Origin: Streptomyces sp. HUAS YS2
Lineage (GTDB): Bacteria; Actinomycetota; Actinomycetes; Streptomycetales; Streptomycetaceae
Reading direction: 5' to 3'
Length of the DNA stretch: 64,000 nucleotides
Assembly (NCBI RefSeq): GCF_033343995.1
Contig: NZ_CP137573.1
Span: forward strand, 5,551,001 to 5,615,000
Shown here in pieces: positions 1-9,073 of the stretch; the first letter of the stretch is position 1; each line of letters starts with the position of its first letter. Under the pieces are notes generated by a model. The model was not told the origin of the DNA. It was given only the letters and a program-made list of their open reading frames with translations, and made no database searches. Both the position numbers and the translations under genes were made by a program.

Positions 1-858
1 GTCGATCTCGCGTTCAACGATGCCGATCGCTACCAGGAACTCGTGACCGACGCGCATCCGTCGATCGCGGCCTTCGGTGGCATGTTCCTGCTGATGATCT
101 TCCTCGACTTCATCTTCGAGGAGCGCGACATCCAGTGGCTGCGCTGGATCGAGCGGCCGCTGGCCAAGCTCGGCAAGGTCGACATGCTGTCGGTCTGCAT
201 CGCCCTGATCGTCCTCCTGGTCAGCGCCATGACGTTCGCGACCAACGCCCACCAGCACGGTGGCGCGCACGCCGACAAGGCCCAGACGGTGCTCATCTCC
301 GGCATCGCCGGTCTGATCACGTACCTCATCGTCGGCGGTCTCTCCGGCTACTTCGAGAACAAGCTCGAAGAGGAGGAGGAGCGCGAGCACGAGGCCGAGG
401 AAGAGGCCGTGCGCAGCGGCAAGCAGGTGACGGTCGTCCAGCTGGCCGGCAAGGCCGCCTTCTTCATGTTCCTCTACCTTGAGGTCCTGGACGCGTCGTT
501 CTCCTTCGACGGTGTCATCGGCGCCTTCGCCATCACCAACGACATCGTCCTGATGGCGCTCGGCCTCGGCGTCGGCGCCATGTACGTCCGTTCGCTCACG
601 GTCTACCTGGTCCGCCAGGGCACCCTGGACGACTACGTCTACCTGGAGCACGGCGCCCACTACGCCATCGGCGCGCTGGCCGTCCTCCTCATGGTGACGA
701 TCCAGTACCAGATCCCCGAGGTCGTCACCGGCCTCATCGGTGTCGCGCTGATCGCCTGGTCCTTCTGGTCCTCGGTGCGCCGCAACAAGCGGCTCGCGGA
801 TGCCGAGGGAAACGCTGACGCCCCGGGCGACAAGACCGAGGTGTCGTCGGGGGTGTGA
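1..858 (+). CDS. DUF475 / TerC-like integral membrane protein (5' end outside window)
   Basis: The reading frame is open from the first base, so the start lies upstream; 285 residues are visible. Several hydrophobic helices alternate with a strongly acidic segment (about residues 121-137, rich in Glu). The signatures LDFIFEERDIQWLRWIE and FSFDGVIGAFAIT are typical of the DUF475 branch of the TerC superfamily, whose members sit in the membrane with conserved acidic residues thought to bind metal ions. The TerA-like and TerD genes just downstream fit a tellurite/metal-stress (Ter) locus. Precise substrate is unknown. Family call is firm; function is by association. Confidence 0.85.
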   Translation, partial: VDLAFNDADRYQELVTDAHPSIAAFGGMFLLMIFLDFIFEERDIQWLRWIERPLAKLGKVDMLSVCIALIVLLVSAMTFATNAHQHGGAHADKAQTVLISGIAGLITYLIVGGLSGYFENKLEEEEEREHEAEEEAVRSGKQVTVVQLAGKAAFFMFLYLEVLDASFSFDGVIGAFAITNDIVLMALGLGVGAMYVRSLTVYLVRQGTLDDYVYLEHGAHYAIGALAVLLMVTIQYQIPEVVTGLIGVALIAWSFWSSVRRNKRLADAEGNADAPGDKTEVSSGV

Positions 859-886
859 CACCCCGGAGTATGAGGAACGCTTCTCT

Positions 887-917
887 GCGGGGCGGCCGGT
901 TCACCCGGCCGCCCCGC
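887..917 (+). terminator. Strong hairpin after the DUF475 gene
   Basis: A 13-bp perfect GC stem (arms 887-899 and 905-917) closes a 5-base loop, 29 bases after the stop codon. There is no long T tract, as is usual in Streptomyces. It probably ends or attenuates transcription before the TerA-like gene. Confidence 0.6.
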
Positions 918-975
918 GGCTCATGTCAGGACACGTGGACAGCGGCACGGCGGGACAGGTGGGGGTGGGGGAGGC

Positions 976-1713
976 ATGGCCTTCTGGGACAGTCTGTGGC
1001 GGGGCAGGGACGCCCAGTTCGACTCAGGCAGCGCGGCGAGCAACGCCATCGAGCTGACCAAGCGGCGTCCGTCGGTCTCCCTGACCAAACAGGGCGCCGC
1101 CACCGGCAACCTGCGGGTCAACCTCTCCTGGCGGATGCGCACCTCGGACATCGAGGGCCGCTCCAAGCAGAGCGGCCGGCTGCTGCGGAACCCGTCCAAG
1201 CTCTTCAAGCCCGAGGTCGTCCAGGGGCACACCCAGGGCGTCGTCAACGTCGACCTGGACATCGGCTGCCTCTACGAGCTCACCGACGGCAGCAAGGGCG
1301 TCGTGCAGCCGCTCGGCAGCTACTTCGGCGACGTGAACGCGCCGCCGTACGTGAAGCTCAGCGGCGACGACCGGTTCGGCTCGCCCTCCGGCGAGACGAT
1401 CTACGTCAACCTCGACCACCGGGACAAGATCAAGCGGCTGCTGTTCTTCGTCTACATCTACGACCAGACGCCCGCCTTCGATCGCACCCACGCCAAGATG
1501 ACGCTCTACCCGAGCAACGGCCCCCGGATCGAGATCGAACTGGACGAGCGCGCCCCGCAGGCCCGCTCGTGCGCCGTGTTCAGCGTGGAGAACGTCAAGG
1601 ACGAACTCACGGTCCGCCGGGAGGTCAAGTTCGTCTACGGGTTCCAGGCCGAACTGGACCGGCTCTACGGCTGGGGTCTCCAGTGGGGCCGCGGTTTCAA
1701 GACGAAGGCCTGA
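976..1713 (+). CDS. TerA-like tellurium resistance protein (TerD superfamily)
   Basis: A 245-residue soluble protein with no signal peptide. The middle (about residues 85-190) has the beta-rich TerD/CABP-like fold pattern: VNVDLDIGCLYELTDG, then SGETIYVNLDH, then FFVYIYD. This matches the TerA/TerZ-type branch rather than canonical TerD. Such proteins bind Ca2+ and are thought to act with TerC-like membrane proteins at the inner membrane face in metal and phage stress. The ATG at 976 follows a very G-rich stretch ending in GGAGG only one base before the start. The gene converges on the TerD gene. Its exact role is unproven. Confidence 0.75.
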   Translation: MAFWDSLWRGRDAQFDSGSAASNAIELTKRRPSVSLTKQGAATGNLRVNLSWRMRTSDIEGRSKQSGRLLRNPSKLFKPEVVQGHTQGVVNVDLDIGCLYELTDGSKGVVQPLGSYFGDVNAPPYVKLSGDDRFGSPSGETIYVNLDHRDKIKRLLFFVYIYDQTPAFDRTHAKMTLYPSNGPRIEIELDERAPQARSCAVFSVENVKDELTVRREVKFVYGFQAELDRLYGWGLQWGRGFKTKA

Positions 1714-1752
1714 CGCGTGGCGGCGGAGCCGGTCTTAGCGGCGGTCGTCCCC

Positions 1753-2532
1753 CTACGGGCGGACGAACTGGGGGCCCATCGGCGGCAGCCGGAACTCCGG
1801 CGCGGGGCCGGGCGGCGCGGACGCCGTGACGGGCTGCGGATAGCCGTAGGCGGGCATCGGGGCCGGCGGAACGGCGGGCTGCGGCGGGATCGGGGTGTGC
1901 ACCACCGTCGCGTCGGCGTCCGGACCGGAGGGGGCCGGACCGGAGGGGACCGGAGTGCCGTTCACGGCCGGCTCCTCGGCCGCCTCGTCCACCGAGATGC
2001 CGAACGCGGTCGCGAGACCGACCAGGCCCGTCGGGTAGCCCTGACCCACCGCACGGAACTTCCAGCCCTCGCCGCGGCGGTACAGCTCGCCGCAGATGAC
2101 CGCCGTCTCCTCGCCGGTCTCCGCCTTCACGTCGAACAGCGCCAGCGGCTCCCGGCCGGCGGCGCCCGCGTCGTACAGCAGGATCCGCAGATCGCTCACG
2201 TTCCGGAAGGTCCCGCCGTCCGAGGACGCCGCGATCACCACCTGGTCCACCGACGGGTCGAGCGCGCCCAGATCGGCCTCGACCGTGTCGGTCAGGCCGT
2301 CCGCCTCCCGCTTCTTCGACAGCCGCCGCACCAGGCCCGAGGGATGGCGCGGCTGGTTGTAGAAGACGAAGTCCTCGTCCGAACGCACGCGCCCGTCGGA
2401 GCCGAGCAGCAGGGCCGAGGCGTCCACGTCGGGGACCCCGGGGCCCGGGGTCCAGCGGAGCACGGCCCGTACGGCCGCGGTGTCGAGGGGGACGTTGGAG
2501 CCCTTCTGCATCGCGTGCGTCATGGTCGTCAT
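1753..2532 (-). CDS. TerD family protein with Pro/Ala-rich C-terminal tail
   Basis: About 259 residues. The N-terminal 175 residues are a canonical TerD domain: MQKGSNVPL, DFVFYNQPRHPSG, then acidic loops around DLGALDPSVDQVVIAAS and FRNVSDLRILLYD that usually hold Ca2+. The last 80 residues are a low-complexity Pro/Ala/Val tail, probably a flexible linker. Start 2532 (ATG) has GGAGG four bases upstream; ATG at 2523 (MTHAMQKG) is the common family start and is an alternative. Divergent from the lyase operon at 2723, so both may be driven from the same intergenic region. Confidence 0.9.
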   Translation of the reverse strand: MTTMTHAMQKGSNVPLDTAAVRAVLRWTPGPGVPDVDASALLLGSDGRVRSDEDFVFYNQPRHPSGLVRRLSKKREADGLTDTVEADLGALDPSVDQVVIAASSDGGTFRNVSDLRILLYDAGAAGREPLALFDVKAETGEETAVICGELYRRGEGWKFRAVGQGYPTGLVGLATAFGISVDEAAEEPAVNGTPVPSGPAPSGPDADATVVHTPIPPQPAVPPAPMPAYGYPQPVTASAPPGPAPEFRLPPMGPQFVRP

Positions 2533-2722
2533 CCTGCCTCCCCGGCAGCCCCGCGGACAACGCGGGGGCCGGTACACGCCGTGCGAAGTACGCACACGGG
2601 AGGGGAGGGATACGGACGAGTTACCTGGATTTCATGCACACGGGGAACTCTGGACACCCGTACCTACGTACTATTACCGGCCACATGTCGTCACGGCCTT
2701 GGAAGCCAGTCGGGGGATCTAC

Positions 2723-3898
2723 ATGCGTCATTTCGGGCACATCCCGCCCGCGTCACGGGCTGGGCTGTTCCACCAGGAGCCGGCCGAGTTCACGGCCGAC
2801 TCTCCCGCGCGCACGCTCGCCGCGGCCCTGGGCGCCACGCTCTACAGCCCGGCGACCCGCCCCAAACTCGCCGACGACGTGCGCAAACAGGCCGCGCGCG
2901 GTGTCGTCTCCATGGTGCTCTGCCTGGAGGATTCGATCGACGACCACGACGTGGAGGCCGCCGAGGCCAACCTCGTCCGCCAGTTCGCCGATCTCGCCGC
3001 CCACGAGGCGTCCGACGGCGTGGAAACGCCCCTGCTCTTCATCCGGGTCCGTGAACCCCGCCAGATTCCCGACCTGGTGAGCCGGCTCGGCGAGACCGTC
3101 CGGCTGCTGTCCGGATTCGTTCTGCCGAAGTTCACCGAGGAGCGCGGCGCGGGCTTCCTGGAGGCCCTCACCCTCGCGGAGAACGCGAGCGGACGGCGAC
3201 TTTTCGCCATGCCCGTGCTGGAGTCCCCGCAACTGCTCCACCTGGAGACCCGCGCCGAGACCCTCGCCGGCATCGCCCGGATCGTCGACAAGTACCGCGA
3301 CCGGGTCCTCGCCCTGCGCCTCGGCGTCACCGACTTCTGTTCCGCCTACGGGCTGCGCCGCTCGCCAGACATGACCGCGTACGACGTCCAGCTCGTCGCC
3401 CATGTCATCGCCGACGTGGTGAACGTGCTCGGCCGCTCCGACGGCACCGGATTCACCATCACCGGGCCCGTCTGGGAGTACTTCCGCGTCCAGGAGCGCA
3501 TGTTCAAACCGCAGCTGCGGCGCAGCCCCTTCCTGGAGGGGCGGGCGGAGGAACTTCGCACCGCGCTCATCGAGCACGACCTCGACGGACTGCTCCGCGA
3601 GATCGAGCTCGACCGGGCCAACGGACTGCTCGGCAAGACCTGCATCCACCCCTCGCACGTGGTGCCGGTGCACGCACTCTCCGTGGTCAGTCACGAGGAG
3701 TTCAGCGACGCCCAGGACATCCTGCGGCCCGAACGGGGCGGCGGCGGAGTGCTGCGCTCCGCATATACGAACAAAATGAATGAAGTGAAGCCCCACCGCG
3801 CGTGGGCCGAGCGGACCCTGCTGCGCGCCGAGGCCTTCGGCGTCGCCCGGGAGGACGTCGGCTTCGTGGAGCTGCTCACCGCCGGCCTCGCCGGCTGA
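2723..3898 (+). CDS. HpcH/HpaI-CitE-like C-C bond lyase of a Ter-associated pathway
   Basis: 391 residues with a TIM-barrel aldolase pattern: GATLYSPATRPKLADDV near the N terminus, the acidic VLCLEDSIDD at about residue 66, FVLPKFTE, and LRLGVTDFCSAYGL. This is the C-C_Bond_Lyase family that Anantharaman, Iyer and Aravind placed in the biosynthetic module of Ter systems. There it is predicted to help make a nucleoside-like metabolite. Start ATG 2723 has a weak GGGGGAT upstream. It is followed after 12 bases by the phosphoribosyltransferase fusion and then the HAD gene, so the three form one operon. The reaction itself is inferred. Confidence 0.85.
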   Translation: MRHFGHIPPASRAGLFHQEPAEFTADSPARTLAAALGATLYSPATRPKLADDVRKQAARGVVSMVLCLEDSIDDHDVEAAEANLVRQFADLAAHEASDGVETPLLFIRVREPRQIPDLVSRLGETVRLLSGFVLPKFTEERGAGFLEALTLAENASGRRLFAMPVLESPQLLHLETRAETLAGIARIVDKYRDRVLALRLGVTDFCSAYGLRRSPDMTAYDVQLVAHVIADVVNVLGRSDGTGFTITGPVWEYFRVQERMFKPQLRRSPFLEGRAEELRTALIEHDLDGLLREIELDRANGLLGKTCIHPSHVVPVHALSVVSHEEFSDAQDILRPERGGGGVLRSAYTNKMNEVKPHRAWAERTLLRAEAFGVAREDVGFVELLTAGLAG

Positions 3899-3910
3899 CG
3901 AAGGGGAACG

Positions 3911-6343
3911 GTGAACGAGGACGTGGTCTGGACGGGAACGTGGGTCGCCGAGCGACTGGGCGTCGAACTGGTCGGAGACGGTGATCTGCGGGACCTCCTC
4001 GGTCTCGCCCTGCGGCGCAACCCGAAGCGGGCGCACCTGCTCGTGTCGAACGTGCTCGGCAAGCACGTGCCGCAGCGTCCCTCGATCGTCTACGGGCACG
4101 GGCGCGCCCTCGGCGTACGGGCCGGGGAGCTGCTCGGCCCGGCCGCGGCGGACGCGGTCGTCGTCGGCTACGCGGAGACCGCCACCGGCCTCGGTCACTC
4201 CGTCGCCGACGGCCTCGGCCACGTCCCGTACCTGCACTCGACCCGCCGCCCCGTCGCCGGCGTGGCCCCCGCCGGCGGCTTCGAGGAGTCCCACTCCCAC
4301 GCCACCTCCCACCTGCTGCTCCCCGAGGACCCCAAGCTGCTGGCCGGCCACGGCCCGCTGGTCCTCGTCGACGACGAGTTCTCCACCGGCAACACCGTCC
4401 TGAACACCATCCGCGACCTGCACGGCCGCTACCCGCGCGACCGCTACGTCGTCGTGGCCCTGGTCGACATGCGCTCGTCCGACGACCTCGGCCGGCTGGA
4501 GGCCTTCGGCGCGGAGATCGGTGCCCGGATCGACCTGGTCACCGGCGCCCGCGGCACCGTCCGCCTCCCGGACGGCGTCCTCGCCAAGGGCCAGGAACTC
4601 GTCGCGGCCCACGAGACACCGGCCGTCCCGACGCCGCGCGCCGAGGACACGGCCACTGCTGCCGCGCCCGTGCGCGTCGACCTGGCCTGGCCCGCCGGCG
4701 TCCCCGACGGCGGCCGGCACGGCTTCACCCCCGCCCACCGGGCCCTCCTGGAGACGGCCCTCCCGGACATGACGGCCCGCCTCGCCGCCACGCTGCCGAC
4801 GGCCGCCCCCGGCGACGACCGCCCGCCCCGCGTCCTCTTCCTCGGCAACGAGGAGCTGATGTACGCCCCGCTCCGCCTCGCCCACGCGCTGGAGGAGACC
4901 GGGGCCGACGTCTCGTACTCGACCACCACCCGTTCGCCCGTACTCGCCGTCGACGACCCCGGGTACGCGATCCGCACCCGACTCGTCTTCCCCGCCCACG
5001 ACACCCCCGCCGACGGCCCCGGCGACCGCTACGCCTACAACGTCGCGGGTGCCGGCTTCGACGCCGTCGTCGCCGTCGTCGACTCCACCGCCGACACGCC
5101 GGAACTCCACGCCCCCGACGGGCTGCTCGCCCGGCTGGCTGCGTACATTCCGCACGTCGTGCTCGCCGTCGTCCCTTCCCACACCCCCCGAGGTGCCTCG
5201 ATGCTGCCCGAGCCGCTGCGCGGTCCCGCCTTCTCCTCGTACGCCCCCGAGGAGGTCGGCTGGCTGCTGCAGGACCTCTCCGAGGTCGAACTGGAGGCCC
5301 CGACCGAGGAGCGCGAGGAGGCCATCCAGAGCGGTGGCGCCCACTACGCCGAGTCCCTGCCGGTCGAGTACCAGCCGAGCGAGCAGTACCAGCAGCTCTT
5401 CCACGCCGCCCTGGACACCTCCGCCACGCGCATCGCCCGCGCCGTCGGCACCGTCACCGAGACCGTCCTCGCCGAGCGGTCCGGCCGGCCCGTACTTGTC
5501 TCCCTCGCCCGCGCCGGCACCCCCGTCGGCGTCCTGATGCGCCGCTGGGCCCAGTACCGGCACGGCCTCGACCTGCCGCACTACGCCGTCTCCATCGTCC
5601 GCGGCCGGGGCATCGACGCCAACGCCCTGCGCTGGCTCGCCGCCCACCACGACCCCGCCGACGTCGTCTTCGTCGACGGCTGGACCGGCAAGGGCGCCAT
5701 CACCCGTGAACTCGCCGAGGCTCTCAAGGACTTCGACGGCTTCGACCCCGAGATCGCCGTCCTCGCCGACCCCGGCTCCTGCGTCCGCACCTACGGCACC
5801 CGCGAGGACTTCCTCATCCCCTCCGCCTGCCTCAACTCCACCGTCTCCGGCCTGATATCGCGGACCGTGCTCCGCGCCGACCTCGTCGGCCCCGACGACT
5901 TCCACGGCGGCAAGTACTACCGCGAACTCTCCGGCGCCGACGTCTCCAACGACTTCCTCGACGCCGTCGCCGCCCGCTTCGACGAGGTCGTCGACGCCGT
6001 CGACGCCGAGGCCAAGGAACTCCTCGCCGCCGACCGCACCCCGACCTGGGAGGGCTGGGCCGCCGTCGAGCGGATCAGCGAGGAGTACGGCATCCACGAC
6101 GTCAACCTCGTCAAGCCGGGCGTCGGCGAGACCACCCGCGTCCTGCTGCGCCGCGTCCCCTGGAAGATCCTCGCCCAGCGAGGCGCCGGCGCCGACCTCG
6201 ACCACGTCCGCCTGCTCGCCGAACAGCGTGGGGTCCCCGTCGAAGAGGTGGACGAACTCCCCTATACCTGCGTCGGCCTGATCCACCCCCAGTTCACCAG
6301 GGGTGCGACAGGCGCCGACGGCAAGGCGGTGGTGAACCAGTGA
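3911..6343 (+). CDS. Fused PRTase_2-TRSP-PRTase_3-PELOTA protein of the Ter biosynthetic module
   Basis: An 810-residue protein that appears to join what are often two genes. Residues 1-240 are a first phosphoribosyltransferase; its PRPP loop is VLVDDEFSTGNT at about 150. About 260-430 matches the TRSP-type domain. About 470-690 is a second phosphoribosyltransferase with VVFVDGWTGKGAI at about 584. The end (about 745-800, WKILAQRGAGAD to the C terminus) resembles the PELOTA-type RNA-binding domain. GTG start at 3911; the stop overlaps the HAD start by four bases. Domain names come from known Ter-module families. The predicted job is base or nucleotide-like condensation with PRPP, not shown experimentally here. 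Confidence 0.85.
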   Translation: MNEDVVWTGTWVAERLGVELVGDGDLRDLLGLALRRNPKRAHLLVSNVLGKHVPQRPSIVYGHGRALGVRAGELLGPAAADAVVVGYAETATGLGHSVADGLGHVPYLHSTRRPVAGVAPAGGFEESHSHATSHLLLPEDPKLLAGHGPLVLVDDEFSTGNTVLNTIRDLHGRYPRDRYVVVALVDMRSSDDLGRLEAFGAEIGARIDLVTGARGTVRLPDGVLAKGQELVAAHETPAVPTPRAEDTATAAAPVRVDLAWPAGVPDGGRHGFTPAHRALLETALPDMTARLAATLPTAAPGDDRPPRVLFLGNEELMYAPLRLAHALEETGADVSYSTTTRSPVLAVDDPGYAIRTRLVFPAHDTPADGPGDRYAYNVAGAGFDAVVAVVDSTADTPELHAPDGLLARLAAYIPHVVLAVVPSHTPRGASMLPEPLRGPAFSSYAPEEVGWLLQDLSEVELEAPTEEREEAIQSGGAHYAESLPVEYQPSEQYQQLFHAALDTSATRIARAVGTVTETVLAERSGRPVLVSLARAGTPVGVLMRRWAQYRHGLDLPHYAVSIVRGRGIDANALRWLAAHHDPADVVFVDGWTGKGAITRELAEALKDFDGFDPEIAVLADPGSCVRTYGTREDFLIPSACLNSTVSGLISRTVLRADLVGPDDFHGGKYYRELSGADVSNDFLDAVAARFDEVVDAVDAEAKELLAADRTPTWEGWAAVERISEEYGIHDVNLVKPGVGETTRVLLRRVPWKILAQRGAGADLDHVRLLAEQRGVPVEEVDELPYTCVGLIHPQFTRGATGADGKAVVNQ

Positions 6344-7218
6344 CCGCCTCCGGCACCGTCCTCGTCGCCAGCGACCTCGACCGCACCCTCATCTACTCGT
6401 CCGCCGCGCTCGCACTCGGCATGCCTGACGCGCACGCGCCCCGTCTGCTCTGCGTCGAGGTCCACGAGAGCAGGCCCCTGTCGTACATGACCGAGACCGC
6501 CGCCGGGCTCCTCGAACAGCTCGCCGCCGACACCGTCTTCGTCCCCACGACGACCCGCACCCGCAAGCAGTACCAGCGCATCCGCCTCCCCGTCCCCACC
6601 CCCCGTTACGCGATCTGTGCCAACGGCGGTCACCTCCTCGTCGACGGCCTCACCGACCACGACTGGCACGCCTCCGTCCTCCAGAACCTCTCCGCCGAGT
6701 GCGCCCCGCTCGCCGAGATCCGCGCCCGCTTCACCGCCACCACCGACCCCGCCTGGGTGCGCAAGCACCGCGTCGCGGAGGACCTCTTCGCCTACCTGGT
6801 CGTCGAGCGCGAGCTGATGCCCGAGGAGTGGCTCGGAGAGTTCACCGCCTGGGCCGGCGAACGCGGCTGGACCGTCTCCCTCCAGGGCCGCAAGGTCTAC
6901 GCCGTCCCCAAGCCGCTCACCAAGAGCGCCGCGATGCGGGAGGTCGCCCGCCGCACCGGCGCCACGCTCACCCTGGCCGCCGGCGACTCGCTCCTCGACG
7001 CCGACCTGCTCCTCGCCGCCGACTGTGCCTGGCGGCCCGGCCACGGCGAACTCGCCGACGGCGACTGGACGGCGCCCCACCTCGACGCGCTCGCCCACCG
7101 CGGGGTCGCGGCAGGGGAGGAGATCCTCCGCCGGTTCGGCGCCGCGGCACAGATCCACCGCGCCACCGTGCCCGGCCCGCTCAACGGCGCTGCCGACGCG
7201 CTCCCTGACCCGGCCTGA
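6340..7218 (+). CDS. HAD-superfamily hydrolase of the Ter biosynthetic module
   Basis: 292 residues. HAD motif I is ASDLDRTLIYSS (residues 9-20) with both Asp nucleophile positions. A Thr/Arg-rich motif II lies at PTTTRTRKQYQR, a Lys in PKPLTKSAAM, and motif IV is AAGDSLLDADLL (about 212-223). A cap of about 110 residues sits between, as in Cof-type phosphatases. It overlaps the fusion gene by GTGA, so the two are likely translationally coupled. A phosphatase step on a phosphorylated, possibly nucleotide-like intermediate is expected. The ATP-grasp gene that often accompanies this module is not seen nearby. Its 3' end overlaps the convergent DedA gene by 38 bases. Confidence 0.85.
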   Translation: MTASGTVLVASDLDRTLIYSSAALALGMPDAHAPRLLCVEVHESRPLSYMTETAAGLLEQLAADTVFVPTTTRTRKQYQRIRLPVPTPRYAICANGGHLLVDGLTDHDWHASVLQNLSAECAPLAEIRARFTATTDPAWVRKHRVAEDLFAYLVVERELMPEEWLGEFTAWAGERGWTVSLQGRKVYAVPKPLTKSAAMREVARRTGATLTLAAGDSLLDADLLLAADCAWRPGHGELADGDWTAPHLDALAHRGVAAGEEILRRFGAAAQIHRATVPGPLNGAADALPDPA

Positions 7219-7807
7219 GCAAGCCGCCCAGGCGTATCCCGACGAAGCACAGCACCGCAACCACCGCCGTCCCGAGCACCGCCTTCGAGTACACCGACAC
7301 AAAGCCGGTGACCTGCTCCCAGTTGTCGCCCAACGCGTAACCGGCGAGCACGAAGGCGGTGTTCCATATCGCGCTGCCCAGCGTCGTCAGTGCGAGGAAC
7401 GCCGGCAACGGCATCCGCTCCACCCCCGCGGGCACGGATATCAGGCTGCGGAAGATCGGCACCATTCTCCCGAAGAACACGGCCTTCGCGCCGTGCCGGA
7501 CGAACCACGCCTCCGTGCGTTCGACATCACTCACCTTCACCAGCGGCAGCCGGGCCGCGATCGCGAGCGTCCGTTCCCGGCCGAGCAGCGCGCCCACGCC
7601 GTACAGCGCGAGCGCGCCCACGACCGAACCCGCCGTCGTCCACAACAGCGCCGCGAGCAGCCCGATCCGGCCCGTGGCCGCCGCGAAGCCGGCCATCGGC
7701 AGGATGACTTCGCTCGGTATCGGCGGAAAGAGATTCTCCAGCGCGACGGCGATCCCGGCGCCGGGAGCGCCGAGCGAGTCCATGAGGCTGTTGATCCATT
7801 TCTCCAT
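7181..7807 (-). CDS. DedA (VTT/SNARE-associated) family membrane protein
   Basis: 208 residues with re-entrant and membrane segments typical of DedA: LFPPIPSEVILPMAGFAA near residue 27, GSVVGALALYGVGALLG, and FFGRMVPIFRSLISVPAG at about 115 with the conserved Arg/Pro pair. The C-terminal tail is basic. DedA proteins are linked to undecaprenyl-phosphate or phospholipid flipping and proton-motive-force homeostasis. It is convergent with the HAD gene, sharing 38 bases at the 3' ends. It is divergent from the sensor kinase at 7916 across a 108-base gap. Confidence 0.9.
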   Translation of the reverse strand: MEKWINSLMDSLGAPGAGIAVALENLFPPIPSEVILPMAGFAAATGRIGLLAALLWTTAGSVVGALALYGVGALLGRERTLAIAARLPLVKVSDVERTEAWFVRHGAKAVFFGRMVPIFRSLISVPAGVERMPLPAFLALTTLGSAIWNTAFVLAGYALGDNWEQVTGFVSVYSKAVLGTAVVAVLCFVGIRLGGLLRPGQGARRQRR

Positions 7808-7841
7808 GGCTCCATGCTGGATTTCCGGGCTCGCTGGCGGA

Positions 7842-7857
7842 CTGCGGTCGACCGCAG
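7842..7857. promoter_or_regulatory. Perfect 16-bp palindrome between DedA and kinase genes
   Basis: CTGCGGTCGACCGCAG is a perfect palindrome in the divergent intergenic region. A further CCGCAG half-site follows at about 7874. It is well placed as an operator for the downstream response regulator or another dimeric regulator. No regulator has been matched to it. Confidence 0.5.
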
Positions 7858-7915
7858 AGGTTTCTGAGGTTTTCCGCAGTACGCCGTCCGGCCGCCGCGA
7901 CTAGCGTGGTCGATC

Positions 7916-9073
7916 ATGAAACGCCTGGCTGTGAAATGCGCTCGCTACGCGCTCGGGCTGGTCATCGGGGCCGGCAGCGCGCTCATCGAGCTGGTCTGCG
8001 CCCTGCTCACGGGCGTGGTGCTGCTGCCGGTCCTCGTCTGGCCGCGCGGCCGGCGCGCGGTCCTGCGCCGGGTGACAGCGGTGGGCCGGTGGCTCGTCCG
8101 CTTCGAGGCCGGCCGCCTCGAACACTTCCACGACGTGCGGCTGCCGTCCGGCTATCAAGACATACACGAGGACACGGACGCGCAGTCCATACGCTATCTC
8201 GCCCTGCGCTGGCCGCTCGGGCTGCTCGGCATGACCGTCCTCTTCGTCGGGATGTACGGCGTGGGACTCACCGTCTTCGCCCTCGTCGGCTGGATGGTCA
8301 CCGACATCGAGCACCCCTGGCTCGTGATGCTGAGCGGGTTCGGCGGGCTGTTCCTCCTCTTCCTCGGACTCCAGGGGATATTCGGAGTCGCCACCCTCGA
8401 GGAGCACCTGGCGGTGCGCTTCGTCGGCGACCAGCAGGACGAGCTGGAGCGCCGCATCGAGCAGCTCGCCACCAGCCGCTCCGATGTCGTGGACGCCATC
8501 CACGACGAACGCCGAAGGATCGAGCGGGACCTGCACGACGGCGTCCAGCAGCGGCTCGTGGCGCTGGGCATGCTGCTGGGCCGGGCACGCCGCAGCCGGG
8601 AGCCCCAGCGCGCCGCGGAACTCCTGCTCCAGGCCCACGAGGAGAGCCGGCGGGCGCTGGCCGAACTGCGCGAGGTCGCCTGGCGGGTCCACCCGGCCGT
8701 ACTCGACGAGGCGGGGCTGAAGGCGGCACTGGAGTCCGTCGCCGAACGCAGCCCGCTGCCCGTCCGGTTGACCTACGAGGTCGGGCGCCCGCTGCACAAG
8801 CAGGTGGAGACGGTGGCGTACTTCATCGTCTCCGAGTGCGTCACCAACGTGGTGAAGCACGCGGGGGCGACCAGGATCGACGTGCGGATCACCGAAGACG
8901 AGAGAGGAGACCTGATCGTGCGGGTACGGGACGACGGAGGCGGCGGGGCCGACCCGTTCGGCGGCGGGCTGACCGGTCTGGCCAGCCGGGTCGCCGCACT
9001 GGACGGCGTCTTCGCCGTGGACAGTCCGGCCGGCGGGCCGACGGTGGTACGGGCGGGACTGCCGTGCGCGTGA
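7916..9073 (+). CDS. Sensor histidine kinase, NarL-partner type (HisKA_3)
   Basis: 385 residues. One hydrophobic stretch lies near residues 10-45 and a membrane hairpin at about 98-160. The dimerization/phosphoacceptor helix is IERDLHDGVQQRL with the phosphorylated His at about 207. The HATPase domain has SECVTNVVKHAG (N box) and DDGGGG followed by GLTGLASRV. The unusually short extracellular loop suggests membrane or intramembrane sensing. It overlaps the response regulator gene by ten bases, so the pair is co-expressed. The signal is unknown. Confidence 0.93.
   Translation: MKRLAVKCARYALGLVIGAGSALIELVCALLTGVVLLPVLVWPRGRRAVLRRVTAVGRWLVRFEAGRLEHFHDVRLPSGYQDIHEDTDAQSIRYLALRWPLGLLGMTVLFVGMYGVGLTVFALVGWMVTDIEHPWLVMLSGFGGLFLLFLGLQGIFGVATLEEHLAVRFVGDQQDELERRIEQLATSRSDVVDAIHDERRRIERDLHDGVQQRLVALGMLLGRARRSREPQRAAELLLQAHEESRRALAELREVAWRVHPAVLDEAGLKAALESVAERSPLPVRLTYEVGRPLHKQVETVAYFIVSECVTNVVKHAGATRIDVRITEDERGDLIVRVRDDGGGGADPFGGGLTGLASRVAALDGVFAVDSPAGGPTVVRAGLPCA

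Noticed and set aside
2753..6286. A minus-strand open frame of 1,177 codons opposite the lyase and PRTase genes
   Set aside because: It is the high-GC shadow of the plus-strand genes, Gly/Val/Asp-rich with no domains and no ribosome site.
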